DNA of 64,000 bases from positions 80,680 through 144,679 of the forward strand of contig NZ_BCYY01000015.1 of NCBI RefSeq assembly GCF_001598435.1, in the 5' to 3' direction. The notes under the pieces were generated by a model that saw only the letters and a program-made list of their open reading frames with translations, searched no databases and had not been told where the DNA came from. The stretch comes from Sphingomonas pituitosa NBRC 102491 (lineage in GTDB: Bacteria; Pseudomonadota; Alphaproteobacteria; Sphingomonadales; Sphingomonadaceae). Every line of letters begins with the position of its first letter. The stretch's first letter is position 1. Position numbers and translations under genes: made by a program. This document shows, piece after piece, positions 33,660 through 43,018 of the stretch.

Positions 33660-34583
33660 TCATGGATCGAAACACGCCGCCGCCCCCGTCGCGCCGGCAT
33701 GGTGCCGGAGCCGCTCGCGCAGCCAGACCAGCCCGCGGTCGCTTGCCCTGGCGCGACTGAACTGGATCAGTTCCCGCATCTTGGGAAGCGGAAAGGGCGG
33801 CGGCGCAATCGCAAGCGGTAGCTTGCCCATGAAAAGACGCGCGAGCCGGGCATGGACGAGCGCGATCCGGTGCGTGCCGGGCAACAGCCAAGGCACCAGC
33901 GTGAACGACGTCACGGTTACCTCGATACGCCGGGTATCGCCGCGAGAACGGACCAGCTGCTCGACAAAGGCGGGCGTGTTCGAAAGCTCCACGACCACAT
34001 GGCCTGCCGCCTTATACTCGGCCTCCGTGATCGGCTTGGCGAACAGCGGGTTCTCCGACCAGCCGAGCAGGACATGGTCCTCCTCGAACAGCAGCTCCGT
34101 CGGGTGCCCATGTGCCTGAAACTGTTCGGGCGAGATGATGCAGTCGACCTCGCCCCGCTCCATCTGCTCGGTCGCGCCGGGATGCGGGGGGATTACCGAG
34201 CAGCGGATACCGGGCGCCTGCACCGCCATCTCCGCAAGCAGCGGCTGGATGGCGATCGACGTGACATAGTCCGACGCCGCGATCCGAAAGCTGCGCCGCG
34301 ACGTGTGCGGATCGAACAATGTCGAACTGGAGATCAGTGCCTGTGCATTGGCGACGATCTCCGCAACGCGCGGAGCAAGTTCCTGCGCGTGGGGGGTAGG
34401 CACCATCTGCTTGCCATTGGCGACCAGCAACGGGTCGTTGAACGACTCGCGTAGCCGACGCAGCGCCGCACTCATGGCAGGCTGGGTGAGGTTGAGACGC
34501 TCGGCCGCACGGGTGACGCTGCGTTCCTCCATCAACATGTGGAAGGCAACGAGGAGGTTTAGGTCGAACCGATCAAGCCGCAT
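33660..34583 (-). CDS. LysR-family regulator (NodD-like) divergent from the catabolic cluster
   Basis: A 307-residue LysR protein. The winged helix reads DLNLLVAFHMLMEERSVTRA, ERLNLTQPAMSAALRRLRE, then DPLLVANGKQMVPTPHAQEL, the sequence style of NodD/PcpR/DntR-like regulators of aromatic or plant-signal responses. The substrate domain follows (RIAASDYVTSIAIQPLL). ATG 34583 is preferred over 34610 because AGGA lies seven bases before it and the LysR domain begins there. It is divergent from the TonB receptor that leads the ring-cleavage cluster, and a dyad lies between them, so it is the likely activator of that cluster. Confidence 0.92.
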   Translation of the reverse strand: MRLDRFDLNLLVAFHMLMEERSVTRAAERLNLTQPAMSAALRRLRESFNDPLLVANGKQMVPTPHAQELAPRVAEIVANAQALISSSTLFDPHTSRRSFRIAASDYVTSIAIQPLLAEMAVQAPGIRCSVIPPHPGATEQMERGEVDCIISPEQFQAHGHPTELLFEEDHVLLGWSENPLFAKPITEAEYKAAGHVVVELSNTPAFVEQLVRSRGDTRRIEVTVTSFTLVPWLLPGTHRIALVHARLARLFMGKLPLAIAPPPFPLPKMRELIQFSRARASDRGLVWLRERLRHHAGATGAAACFDP

Positions 34584-34603
34584 GTATAAATCCTGTGACT
34601 GGA

Positions 34604-34631
34604 TCATCATAAAATATTACAATTTTGATGA
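34604..34631. promoter_or_regulatory. AT-rich dyad, candidate LysR-box of the catabolic cluster
   Basis: In the 109-base divergent gap, TCATC (34604-34608) and GATGA (34627-34631) bracket AAAAT (34611-34615) and ATTTT (34622-34626), giving an interrupted inverted repeat in otherwise GC-rich DNA. It contains T-N11-A spacings and lies about 60 bases upstream of the TBDR start, as expected for the recognition site of a LysR regulator. Confidence 0.5.
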
Positions 34632-34692
34632 ATGTCAAAACCGGCGCATCCTGGTCTGCAGCGGACAAACAAAGATCCGCATCATCAGGAGA

Positions 34693-37119
34693 ATGGATGT
34701 GGACCGGGCATGGAGGCGGAGCAGTTCGATACTGGCGCTAATAATCGCAGGCATCGCTGCGCAGGCGCATGCGCAGAGCGCTGAACAGGCTGCCGGCGCT
34801 GCGCCGCAACAGCAGGAAACGAGCAGCGCGGCAGACCAGCAGGGTCTGCAGGAGATCATCGTCACCGCGCAGCGCAAGGCCGAGAATCTTCAGCGCGCGG
34901 GCATTCCCGTCGCGGTGGTTACCGGCGATCAGCTGGTCAGCAAGGGCCTGACCAGCGCCAACGAACTCGGCAATTCGGTACCGTCCCTGAGCGCTCAGCC
35001 GCAGGGCGGCGCCAACACCGTGTTCTTCCTGCGCGGCGTCGGCAATTTCACCGTCAACGGCTATAGCGATCCGGCGGTCGCGTTCAATTATGACGGCGTC
35101 TATCTCGGCCGCGCCACGTCCACTTCGGGCATCTTCTACGATCTCGAGCGGGTCGAGGTGCTGAAGGGCCCGCAGGGCACGCTCTACGGCCGCAACGCCA
35201 CCGCCGGTGCGATCAACGTGCTGCCGACGCGACCCAAGCTCGGCGAAAATAGCGGCTTCGTCACCGCCAGCTACGGCAATTACAACGCGTTCAACGTCCA
35301 GGGCGCGGTCAACGTCGCGATGGGCGAGCATGGCGCGATGCGCATCGCCGGCAACATCGTCAGCCGCGACGGCTATCAGACCGACGGCACCAGCGACGAG
35401 AAGACCCAGGCGCTGCGTGTCCAGTTCATGAGCGAGCTGACCCCGGACCTCACCGTGCGCATCGGCGGCGACTATGCGCATAGCGGCGGCAAGGGGCCGG
35501 GCTCCACCTATGCCGGGCGCATCGCTTTCAACGGCACGAGCAACCTCTTCGTCCCCTCGGGGCTCAGCGAGGATAGCGGGCTGTTCTCGCCCGAGGCGCA
35601 AGCCTATCGCCAGACATTGTTCAGCGGCCTCGCGGGCCGCACGCTGACGCCGCTCGACGTGCAGCCCTATCTCGACAACAATTATTTCGGCGCCAATGCC
35701 GAGATCAGCCTGCGTACCGGTGCCGGCACGCTCACCGTGATTCCGGCCTGGCGCTATACCAAGCTCGACAACCGCTTCGCCGTGCCCGCCTTCTACGGCA
35801 ACGTTGCGGAGACCGACGAGCAGAAGAGCCTGGAGGTCCGCTTCGCGGGCAATCGCATCGGCATCTTCGACTACATGCTCGGCGCCTATTATTTCGACGA
35901 GTCGGTCGACGCGACCTATCTCTATGCGCAGCAGGCGCTGAACGCGTATCAGCAGTTCACCTCGACGACCAAATCCTATGCCGGGTTCGGCCGGGTCACT
36001 GCCAATTTCACCGATCGCCTGCGGCTGATCGGCGGCCTGCGCTACACGAAGGACGACAAGGACTTCAACGGCCGCGCCGACGTGTTCCTCGTCCGCTGCA
36101 CCGCCGTGGTGCAGGGCCGGCCGAGCTGCCCGAACGCGCCGCTGCTGCCATCGACCGGCCGCTACCAGGACCTGTCCTCGCTCGGCTATCCCAGCGTGCC
36201 CGACAACCAGGCACGCCCGATCGGCACCACCGGCGCGCTGCTGATCCACGCCGTCACCCCGGTCAACACGCCGCTGTCGAACGATCGCTTCACCTACCAT
36301 CTCGGCGCCGAGTTCGACGTCGGCCCCCGCTCGCTGCTCTATGCCAATTACGAGACCGGCTATCGCTCGGGCGGCTTCGCGCTTTCCGCCGGGTACGAGA
36401 CGTTCCAGCCCGAATATATCGACGCCTACACGATCGGCATGAAGAACCGGTTCTTCGACAACCGGCTGCAGCTGAACCTCGAGGCGTTCCTTTGGAAGTA
36501 CCGCAACCAGCAGGTCAACCACACCGGCATCGATCGCAACGGCAACCAGGGCCAGTTCACCGAGAATGTCGGCAAGTCGACCAACAAGGGTGTCGAGGTC
36601 GATGCGCAGTTCCTCGCCACGCGCAACACGCTGCTAAGCGTCAACGTCCAGTATCTCGACGCGAAATATGACGACTTCGTCTATCGCGAACCGATCGGCG
36701 CAACCCCGCCGATCACCGGCTGCCCGTACCGCGCCAGCGCCATGGCAGGGCTGTACGACATCGATTGCTCGGGCCGCACCGCCTATCAGTCGCCGAAATG
36801 GACGATGAACCTCGGCGCGCAGCAGACCGTGCCGCTGGGCGACTACAAGATCCTGCTCTCGGGCGACACGCAGTATCGCACCAGCCGCGTGGTCGGGTTC
36901 GAATATATGCCGAATCAGATCGTCGGCGCGACCTGGGTGAGCAATGCCCAGATCGCCTTCGGATCGGCCGACGATCGCTGGTCGATCGCCGCCTTCGTCC
37001 GGAACATCGAAGACGAACGCTATCAGGCCAGCGCGCAGATCTACAGCGCAGGCTCGGCCGCCCTCGCCGTTTATTCCCCGCCGCGTACCTATGGCGTGCG
37101 GGCTACTTCGAAGTTCTGA
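34693..37119 (+). CDS. TonB-dependent receptor heading the ring-cleavage cluster
   Basis: An 808-residue TBDR with a signal peptide (SSSILALIIAGIAAQAHAQS), a TonB box region QEIIVTAQRKAENLQ, a plug with FFLRGVGNFTVNGYSDPAVA and VEVLKGPQGTLYGRNATAGA, and a beta-barrel ending RTYGVRATSKF. The plug pattern is that of the FecA/'GPQGTLYGRN' class used for small aromatic or siderophore-like ligands in sphingomonads. AGGAGA abuts ATG 34693, so GTG 34699 may be the working start. The frame is open to 34303 across the LysR gene, which is not meaningful. It is separated by only 11 bases from the FAD monooxygenase gene. Confidence 0.92.
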   Translation: MDVDRAWRRSSSILALIIAGIAAQAHAQSAEQAAGAAPQQQETSSAADQQGLQEIIVTAQRKAENLQRAGIPVAVVTGDQLVSKGLTSANELGNSVPSLSAQPQGGANTVFFLRGVGNFTVNGYSDPAVAFNYDGVYLGRATSTSGIFYDLERVEVLKGPQGTLYGRNATAGAINVLPTRPKLGENSGFVTASYGNYNAFNVQGAVNVAMGEHGAMRIAGNIVSRDGYQTDGTSDEKTQALRVQFMSELTPDLTVRIGGDYAHSGGKGPGSTYAGRIAFNGTSNLFVPSGLSEDSGLFSPEAQAYRQTLFSGLAGRTLTPLDVQPYLDNNYFGANAEISLRTGAGTLTVIPAWRYTKLDNRFAVPAFYGNVAETDEQKSLEVRFAGNRIGIFDYMLGAYYFDESVDATYLYAQQALNAYQQFTSTTKSYAGFGRVTANFTDRLRLIGGLRYTKDDKDFNGRADVFLVRCTAVVQGRPSCPNAPLLPSTGRYQDLSSLGYPSVPDNQARPIGTTGALLIHAVTPVNTPLSNDRFTYHLGAEFDVGPRSLLYANYETGYRSGGFALSAGYETFQPEYIDAYTIGMKNRFFDNRLQLNLEAFLWKYRNQQVNHTGIDRNGNQGQFTENVGKSTNKGVEVDAQFLATRNTLLSVNVQYLDAKYDDFVYREPIGATPPITGCPYRASAMAGLYDIDCSGRTAYQSPKWTMNLGAQQTVPLGDYKILLSGDTQYRTSRVVGFEYMPNQIVGATWVSNAQIAFGSADDRWSIAAFVRNIEDERYQASAQIYSAGSAALAVYSPPRTYGVRATSKF

Positions 37120-37130
37120 GGAAAATCGGC

Positions 37131-38246
37131 ATGCAGTCTCTCAAGATCCTCGTCATCGGCGGCGGCATTGGCGGGCTTACCGCCTCCATTGCGCTCCGCC
37201 AGAAGGGCTTCGCCGTCGAGGTGATCGAGCGCGATCCCAATTGGTCGGTCTACGGCGTCGGCATCATCCAGCAGGCCAATGTGTTGCGGGCGATGAACGC
37301 CCTCGGCCTGCTCGATGACTATCTGGGCGCCGGCGTCGGGTTCGATGCGGTGGAGATCTTCCGGCCGGACGGGGTGAAGGTCGCCCGGGTACCCGCGCCG
37401 CGGCTGCTCGAGGGCTATCCCGCCAATGTCGGGATCGGCCGCCCGGCGCTGCACAAGGTGCTGGGCGACCGCACGATCGCGCTCGGCGCCGAGGTACGCC
37501 TCGGCATCACCGCCGAGACGATCGTCGACGATGGCGAGCAGGTCGCGGTCACCTTTTCCGATGGTAGCAGCGGGATCTATGACGTCGTGATCGGCGCGGA
37601 CGGGGTCTATTCGCAGACCCGCCAGACCCTGTTCCCCGATGCCGAGCGGCCCCAGTTCACCGGCCAGGCGGTATGGCGCTACAATTTCCCGCGCTTTGCC
37701 GACCTCGATGCGCTCCAGGTCTATAACGGGCCGACCGGCGTCGGCTTCGTGCCGATCAGCGATAGCCTGATGTACATGTATGTGACGACGCCGGAACCGG
37801 ACAACCCACGCTACCCGCGCGACGGGCTGGCAGCGACGATGCGGAGCAAGCTTGCCGGATGCGCACCCGCGATCCGCGACCTCGCCGAGCAGATCACCGA
37901 CGACGACGGCGTGGTCTATCGCCCGCTCGAAGGCATGCTGGTCGAGGGGGCCTGGCATCGCGGCCGCGTGGTGCTGCTCGGCGATGCCGTACACGCGACC
38001 ACCCCGCATCTCGGCCAGGGGGCGGGCATGGCGATCGAGGACAGCCTTGTGCTCGCCGAGGAACTGGAGCGCGCAGAGACGGTGGAAGACGCCTTCACCG
38101 CCTATCGCGCCCGCCGCTTCGATCGCTGCGCCTATATCGTCCGCCAGAGCCTGGCGATCTGCCACGGCCAGCTCGGCAAGGGCCCGCCGGTCGATAACGC
38201 CCAGGCGACGGCGGAGATGTTCGCCGTCACCGCCGAACCCATCTGA
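37131..38246 (+). CDS. FAD-dependent aromatic-ring monooxygenase (class A)
   Basis: A 371-residue flavoprotein hydroxylase of the p-hydroxybenzoate/salicylate hydroxylase family. The N-terminal FAD site is ILVIGGGIGGLTASIALRQ, the DG motif is VVIGADGVYSQTR, and the second FAD motif is VVLLGDAVHATTPHLGQGAG. It should use NAD(P)H and oxygen to hydroxylate a phenolic or heteroaromatic substrate in the cytoplasm. It is the first enzyme gene after the TBDR, followed after 23 bases by a ring-cleavage dioxygenase. That order fits hydroxylation producing the diol that is then cleaved. Confidence 0.9.
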   Translation: MQSLKILVIGGGIGGLTASIALRQKGFAVEVIERDPNWSVYGVGIIQQANVLRAMNALGLLDDYLGAGVGFDAVEIFRPDGVKVARVPAPRLLEGYPANVGIGRPALHKVLGDRTIALGAEVRLGITAETIVDDGEQVAVTFSDGSSGIYDVVIGADGVYSQTRQTLFPDAERPQFTGQAVWRYNFPRFADLDALQVYNGPTGVGFVPISDSLMYMYVTTPEPDNPRYPRDGLAATMRSKLAGCAPAIRDLAEQITDDDGVVYRPLEGMLVEGAWHRGRVVLLGDAVHATTPHLGQGAGMAIEDSLVLAEELERAETVEDAFTAYRARRFDRCAYIVRQSLAICHGQLGKGPPVDNAQATAEMFAVTAEPI

Positions 38247-38269
38247 CCCTCCCCCCAGGAAGACCGATC

Positions 38270-39172
38270 ATGACCCGTGTCACCGAAATCCGCTATGTCG
38301 GCTATGCCGTCACCGACTTCGACGCCGAGAAACGCTATTACGAAGACGTGTGGGGGCTGGAGCCCGTGCCGAGCAACGATGGCCTCGCCTGGTTCAAGGC
38401 GCAGGGCCATGACGAGCACCATGTCGTCCGCCTCCGCCCCGCCGAAGAGAACCGCATCGACGTGATCGCACTGTCGGCAGAGAGCCGCGCCGATGTCGAT
38501 GCGCTGCACGCCAACGTCGAGGCGGCCGGTTGCACCATCGCGCGGACACCGGCCGAACTCGCCACGCCCGGCGGCGGCTATGGCTTCCGCTTCTTTTCGC
38601 CCGACGGCCTGTTGTTCGAAGTTTCCAGCGACGTCGCCCGCGGCCAGCGTCGCGAGATCGCGCGCTGGGACGGCGTGCCGGTCAAGATCAGCCACATCGT
38701 GCTGCACTCGCCCGATCACCAGGCGGCGGTGACGTTCTTCACCGAGGTGCTCGGCTTCAAGGTGAGCGACTGGCTGGGCGACTTCATGTGCTTCCTGCGC
38801 TGCAACTCGGCGCACCACCGCATCGCGCTGCTGCCCGGACCCGCCTGCCTCAACCATGTCGCCTATGACATGGAGGGGATCGACGGGATGATGCGCGGCG
38901 CCCATCGGCTGAAGCTCAACGGCATCAATATCGGCTGGGGCCCCGGCCGCCACACCGCCGGCAACAACACCTTCAGCTATTTCGTGACGCCCAGCGGCTT
39001 CGTCACCGAATATACGTCGGAGCTGGAAGAGGTCGATTTCGAGGCGCACCAGCACCAGGTCTACACGCCCGCGCCGCTGATCATGGACCAGTGGGGGATC
39101 GGCACCGGCGGCCCGCAGACGCTGCCGCACCCCGCGCCCAATCCCGGCCTGTTCGTAGCGGTGGAGGCCTGA
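38270..39172 (+). CDS. Two-domain VOC-family extradiol ring-cleavage dioxygenase
   Basis: A 300-residue protein made of two vicinal-oxygen-chelate domains, as in catechol 2,3-dioxygenases and BphC. Only the C-terminal domain keeps the 2-His-1-carboxylate iron site: H142 (SHIVLHS), H196 (NHVAYD) and E247 (VTEYTSELE), with a further active-site HH at 182-183. The spacing fits type I extradiol enzymes. It should open the ring of the hydroxylated intermediate made by the preceding monooxygenase. Preference for a monocyclic, bicyclic or heterocyclic diol cannot be told from the sequence. Confidence 0.88.
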   Translation: MTRVTEIRYVGYAVTDFDAEKRYYEDVWGLEPVPSNDGLAWFKAQGHDEHHVVRLRPAEENRIDVIALSAESRADVDALHANVEAAGCTIARTPAELATPGGGYGFRFFSPDGLLFEVSSDVARGQRREIARWDGVPVKISHIVLHSPDHQAAVTFFTEVLGFKVSDWLGDFMCFLRCNSAHHRIALLPGPACLNHVAYDMEGIDGMMRGAHRLKLNGINIGWGPGRHTAGNNTFSYFVTPSGFVTEYTSELEEVDFEAHQHQVYTPAPLIMDQWGIGTGGPQTLPHPAPNPGLFVAVEA

Positions 39173-39175
39173 TTC

Positions 39176-40333
39176 ATGGCGCTCTTTGAGTATTTCCCGA
39201 ACTATATCTGGAACCTGTCGGTCGCGATCGCGATGGAGAGCGGCGGCCAGATCGGCGAGCTGGTCGACATGTGCCAGCCGATCAAGGACGCGGCCGCCGC
39301 CGGTGCGGACGCCGGCACCCCGCAGTTCATGGCGCAATGGGTGGCGATGGCCGACAAGCTGATCGACCTCGCCGCCGAGGACGAGGCCAGGGGCCGCGCC
39401 TTCTCCGCCTCGAACAAGCTGGAGCGCGCCGCGCTCTATCTGTTCACCGGCGAGCGGATGCAGGGCCATGGCCATCCCGGCCGCAAGGAAACCTATGCCA
39501 AGGCGCGGGCGACCTTCGATCGCTCCACCGCGCTCGGCCAGATCGACCGAGAGCGCGTGGAAATCCCGCTGGAGACCGGCACCATGCCGGCGCTCTACAC
39601 CCGCGCGCCGGGCGACGGTCCCAAGCCCGTCGTGGTCTATTGCAACGGCCTCGATAGCTGCAAGGAACTGCTCTACTGGTCGCGCCTGCCCGAGGCGCTG
39701 GCCCGGCGCGGCATCTCCACGCTGTGCGTCGACCAGCCCGGATCGGGCGAGGCGCTGCGCCTCCAGAACCTTCCCGTCGATCCGCATTCGGAGCATTGGG
39801 CGTCGAAGGCGGTCGACTGGCTGGAGCGCCAGCCGGACGTAGACCCCAGGCGGATCGGCATGACCGGCATTTCGCTGGGCGGCCATTTCGCCCCCCGTGC
39901 GGTCGCCTATGAACCCCGCTTCGCCTCGGGCGCCTGCTGGGGCGCCAATCACAATTGGGCCGAGGTGCAGCAGAAGCGCCTCAACCGCGAAGGCGAGAAC
40001 CCGGTGCCGCATTACTGGGCGCATGTGATGTGGGCGTTCGGCGCCACCGACATGGACGATTTCTTCGCCAAGGCCGCCGACATGAACCTCAACGGCCACA
40101 TGGACGGCGTGAAGGTGCCCTTCCTCGTCACCCACGGCGCCGAGGACCGCCAGATCAGCGTCCAGTACGCACACGACTGCTACGACCAGCTGGTCAACAG
40201 CCCGAAGCGCGAGCTGAAGATCTTCACCGCGCGCGAAGGCGGGGTCGAGCATGTCGGCGCCGACAACATGTCGTACGGCCGCGACTATATCGCCGACTGG
40301 TTCGCAGAGACGCTGGGCGGACGCACCGCATGA
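39176..40333 (+). CDS. Alpha/beta hydrolase, C-C bond hydrolase-like (DHPON-hydrolase type)
   Basis: A 385-residue hydrolase with an N-terminal helical cap of about 125 residues followed by an alpha/beta core. The nucleophile is S233 in TGISLGGHF, the acid is probably in HGAEDRQIS, and the histidine is in GGVEHVGADN. The long N-terminal cap and the VYCNGLDSCKELLY motif resemble the family of 2,6-dihydroxypseudooxynicotine hydrolase, which cleaves a C-C bond next to a diketone or ring. In this operon it would act on the ring-opened product of the VOC dioxygenase. It overlaps the next gene by four bases (ATGA). Confidence 0.85.
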   Translation: MALFEYFPNYIWNLSVAIAMESGGQIGELVDMCQPIKDAAAAGADAGTPQFMAQWVAMADKLIDLAAEDEARGRAFSASNKLERAALYLFTGERMQGHGHPGRKETYAKARATFDRSTALGQIDRERVEIPLETGTMPALYTRAPGDGPKPVVVYCNGLDSCKELLYWSRLPEALARRGISTLCVDQPGSGEALRLQNLPVDPHSEHWASKAVDWLERQPDVDPRRIGMTGISLGGHFAPRAVAYEPRFASGACWGANHNWAEVQQKRLNREGENPVPHYWAHVMWAFGATDMDDFFAKAADMNLNGHMDGVKVPFLVTHGAEDRQISVQYAHDCYDQLVNSPKRELKIFTAREGGVEHVGADNMSYGRDYIADWFAETLGGRTA

Positions 40334-41514
40334 GCCGGTCGGCGGGAACGCAGGTCGCGACCGGCAGGCACGCGATCCTGCTGATCCTCACCGCGATCAT
40401 GCCCACCATGGGCATCGTCGCGCTGGTGCCGGTGCTGCCGCTGCTGCTGCGCGAGTTTGCGGGCGTACCGGGATCGGCGGTGCTGGTGCCAGTGGCGCTG
40501 ACCATCCCGGCTTTGTGCATCGCGCTATTCTCGCCGGGGGCGGGGGCGCTGTCCGATCGCTTCGGGCGCAAGCCGGTGCTGCTCCTTGCGCTGCTGGTCT
40601 ACGGCGTCGTCGGCACGCTGCCCTTCGTGTTGAAGGATCTGCCCGCGATCATCGCCGCCCGTGCGGTACTGGGGCTGGCCGAGGCGGCGATCATGACCGT
40701 CTCCACCGCGATGCTCGCCGACTATTTCGAGGGGGACCGGCGCGAGCGCTGGATCTCCATCCAGATGGCGTCGGTCAGCCTCAGCGCGATCGCGCTGGTG
40801 GCGATCGGCGGCGCGCTGGGCGAGGCGCTGGGGGCGCGCGGGCCGTTCCTCCTGTACATCGTCGCCCTGCCGATCGCCCTGGCGGTTTCCGCCATGCTGT
40901 TCGAGCCGGTCCACCGCGCCGCCCGCACGGCCGCCAAGGTGCGGCTGCCGCTCGGCACCATCGTGCCGGTGCTGCTGATCACGATCGCGGTCGGCGTGCT
41001 GTTCTACACCATCATCGTCCAGGTCGGGCCGATCATCGAACGCAGCGGCGTGACTTCTCCCGCGCTGATCGGGCTGGCGGCTGCCGGCACCAATCTGGGC
41101 GTGGCGATCGGCAGCATCGTCTTCGGCCGGTTCAAGGCGCATGCCGGGCCGCGGCTGCTCGCGCTCGGCCTCGCACTGGTCGCAGTCGGCTATGCCGGCA
41201 CCGCGCTGTCGCCCAGCTTCGCCGCGATCACTGCGTTTGCGATCCTCGCCTGTATCGGCAGCGGCGTGATGCTGCCCAACATGCTCGCCTGGGTGATGCG
41301 CCGCCTGCCCGCCGCCGCGCGCGGATCGGGCACTGGCGCCTGGACGGGGGCCTTCTTCCTCGGCCAGTTCGCCGCACCCCTGATCTCCACGCTGCTCACG
41401 CCGGTGACCGGCGGCCTCTCGCAGACCCTGCTTCTCTACACCGGGCTTGCGCTGGCCGGGGCGGTCGCCGCCCTGATCGCCGGCAGCCGCGAGCCCCACG
41501 CCCTCCCCGCCTGA
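40330..41514 (+). CDS. MFS transporter (DHA1-like) of the catabolic cluster
   Basis: A 394-residue, 12-helix MFS protein. Motif A is GALSDRFGRKPVLLLALLVYG, and LGLAEAAIMTVSTAMLADYF follows. The start ATG 40330 overlaps the stop of the hydrolase gene, so the frame extending upstream to 39955 is not real. Within the operon it is the obvious inner-membrane step, taking up the substrate that the TBDR brings into the periplasm or exporting a toxic intermediate. The DHA1 type is more often an exporter, so the direction is undecided. Confidence 0.88.
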   Translation: MSRSAGTQVATGRHAILLILTAIMPTMGIVALVPVLPLLLREFAGVPGSAVLVPVALTIPALCIALFSPGAGALSDRFGRKPVLLLALLVYGVVGTLPFVLKDLPAIIAARAVLGLAEAAIMTVSTAMLADYFEGDRRERWISIQMASVSLSAIALVAIGGALGEALGARGPFLLYIVALPIALAVSAMLFEPVHRAARTAAKVRLPLGTIVPVLLITIAVGVLFYTIIVQVGPIIERSGVTSPALIGLAAAGTNLGVAIGSIVFGRFKAHAGPRLLALGLALVAVGYAGTALSPSFAAITAFAILACIGSGVMLPNMLAWVMRRLPAAARGSGTGAWTGAFFLGQFAAPLISTLLTPVTGGLSQTLLLYTGLALAGAVAALIAGSREPHALPA

Positions 41515-41525
41515 AGGAAAATACC

Positions 41526-42089
41526 ATGGAAAAACCCGTTCGCCGCGTCGTCACCGGCCATGATGCCCAGGGTCGCGCGATCATCCAGGAAGACGGTGTC
41601 GTGCCGCGCGTCCAGCGCGTCGGCGGCGATATCGGCCCGATGTTCCACGAAGTGTGGAACACCCAGGCGATGCCGGCGCCGATTAACGCTGCCTCGGGCG
41701 AGCCGCACGAGGACGGCATCGTCCTCGCGCCGCCCAAGAACGGCACCCGCATCCGCGTGCTCGACATCCCCCCCGAAGGCGACGGCATCCGCAACATGAC
41801 GCCCGAGGAGGCGCGCGCGCACTTCGCCGAAGTCGGTGCCGGCAGCGCCTCGGCGCATGGCGAGGGCGCGCGCCATGCGCTGATGCACCGCACCGAGACG
41901 ATCGACTATGGCATCGTGCTCGAAGGCGAGCTGGTGCTGATCATGGACGAAGGCGAGACGACGGTGCGCGCCGGCGACATCGTGATCCAGCGCGGCACCA
42001 ACCATGGCTGGTCGAACCGCTCGGACAAGAACTGCCGCATCGCCTTCATCCTGATCGACGGCGCGTTCGACGAGCAGTTGAAGCGCTGA
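41526..42089 (+). CDS. Cupin-domain protein of the catabolic cluster
   Basis: A 187-residue protein with an extended N-terminal arm and a C-terminal cupin fold (about residues 105-175: HRTETIDYGIVLEGELVLIM and GDIVIQRGTNHGWSNRS). Candidate metal ligands H, E and H are present. The EKPVRRVVTGHDAQGRAIIQ start is typical of small cupins found beside ring-cleavage genes in sphingomonads and other soil bacteria; their reaction is unknown. The ribosome site AAGGA precedes ATG 41526. It could be an isomerase, decyclase or dioxygenase acting on a pathway intermediate. Confidence 0.82.
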   Translation: MEKPVRRVVTGHDAQGRAIIQEDGVVPRVQRVGGDIGPMFHEVWNTQAMPAPINAASGEPHEDGIVLAPPKNGTRIRVLDIPPEGDGIRNMTPEEARAHFAEVGAGSASAHGEGARHALMHRTETIDYGIVLEGELVLIMDEGETTVRAGDIVIQRGTNHGWSNRSDKNCRIAFILIDGAFDEQLKR

Positions 42090-42091
42090 CC

Positions 42092-43018
42092 ATGCGACTG
42101 ACGATCACCGGCGCCGACGGCTTTGTCGGCCGGGCGGTCGTCCGGCGGCTGCGCGACATCGGTACCGCCGCCGAGCTGCTGCTGGTCGATCGGGCCTTCG
42201 CCGATCCCGGTCCGGAGCGCCGGCTGGCCGGGGACCTGACCGATCCTGCCCTCCTCGCGGCGGCGACGCGCGATTGCGATGCACTGCTGCATCTGGCCGC
42301 GCTGCCCGGCGGCGCAGCGGAGCGCGATCCTGCCGCCTCGCGGGCAATCAACCTCGACGTGCCGTTGCGGCTGATCGAGGCCCTGTCGGACCGGCGGCTG
42401 GTGCTTGCCGGCTCCATCGCGGTGTTCGGCGCGGCGCCATCCGGGCCGGTCGACGATCGAACCGTGCCGGTGCCGGACAGCGTCTATGGCACGCACAAGC
42501 GCATGGCCGAGCTTGCCTTTGCCGACGCGGTGCGCCGCAGCGCGATCGCCGGCGCGGTGCTGCGCCTGCCGGGAATCGTTGCGCGGCCACCGGCAGCTAC
42601 GGGATTCGGTTCCGCTTTCCTCAGTGACGTGTTCCACGCGGCCGGGGCGGGCCAACCCTATGCCCTGCCGGTTGCACCCGATGCGACCAGCTGGCTTTGC
42701 TCCGTACGCGCCTGCGCGGTTAACCTCGCTTCTGCCCTGCTCGGCGACGGCGCCGAGCAGGCCGCGGTGACCCTGCCAGCGCTGCGGGTGCGGATGGGCG
42801 ACCTGGCCGCCGTCCTCGCGCGCCGTTTTCCCGGCGCGGCGATCACCCATGCCGAGGACCCGGCGCTGCGCCGCACCTTCGCGAGCTACCCGCCGCTCAC
42901 TACACCGCGCGCAGCCGCGCTGGGATTCACCGCCGAACCGGATGTCGACGCGCTCGTCGACGCGGTTCTGGCGGAACTATCGCCGAACCCGAGACAAGGA
43001 TGCCCACAATGCGCTTAG
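42092..43018 (+). CDS. NAD-dependent epimerase/dehydratase (extended SDR, DenD-like)
   Basis: A 308-residue extended SDR with Rossmann motif TGADGFVGRAVVRRL at the N-terminus, the LLHLAALPG strand and the catalytic YGTHK (Y and K of YxxxK). The overall style resembles D-erythronate dehydrogenase (DenD) and related NAD-dependent sugar-acid dehydrogenases. It starts two bases after the cupin stop and overlaps the FAH gene by about 10 bases, so it is firmly inside the operon. It likely oxidises or reduces a hydroxy-acid intermediate after ring opening. Confidence 0.87.
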   Translation: MRLTITGADGFVGRAVVRRLRDIGTAAELLLVDRAFADPGPERRLAGDLTDPALLAAATRDCDALLHLAALPGGAAERDPAASRAINLDVPLRLIEALSDRRLVLAGSIAVFGAAPSGPVDDRTVPVPDSVYGTHKRMAELAFADAVRRSAIAGAVLRLPGIVARPPAATGFGSAFLSDVFHAAGAGQPYALPVAPDATSWLCSVRACAVNLASALLGDGAEQAAVTLPALRVRMGDLAAVLARRFPGAAITHAEDPALRRTFASYPPLTTPRAAALGFTAEPDVDALVDAVLAELSPNPRQGCPQCA

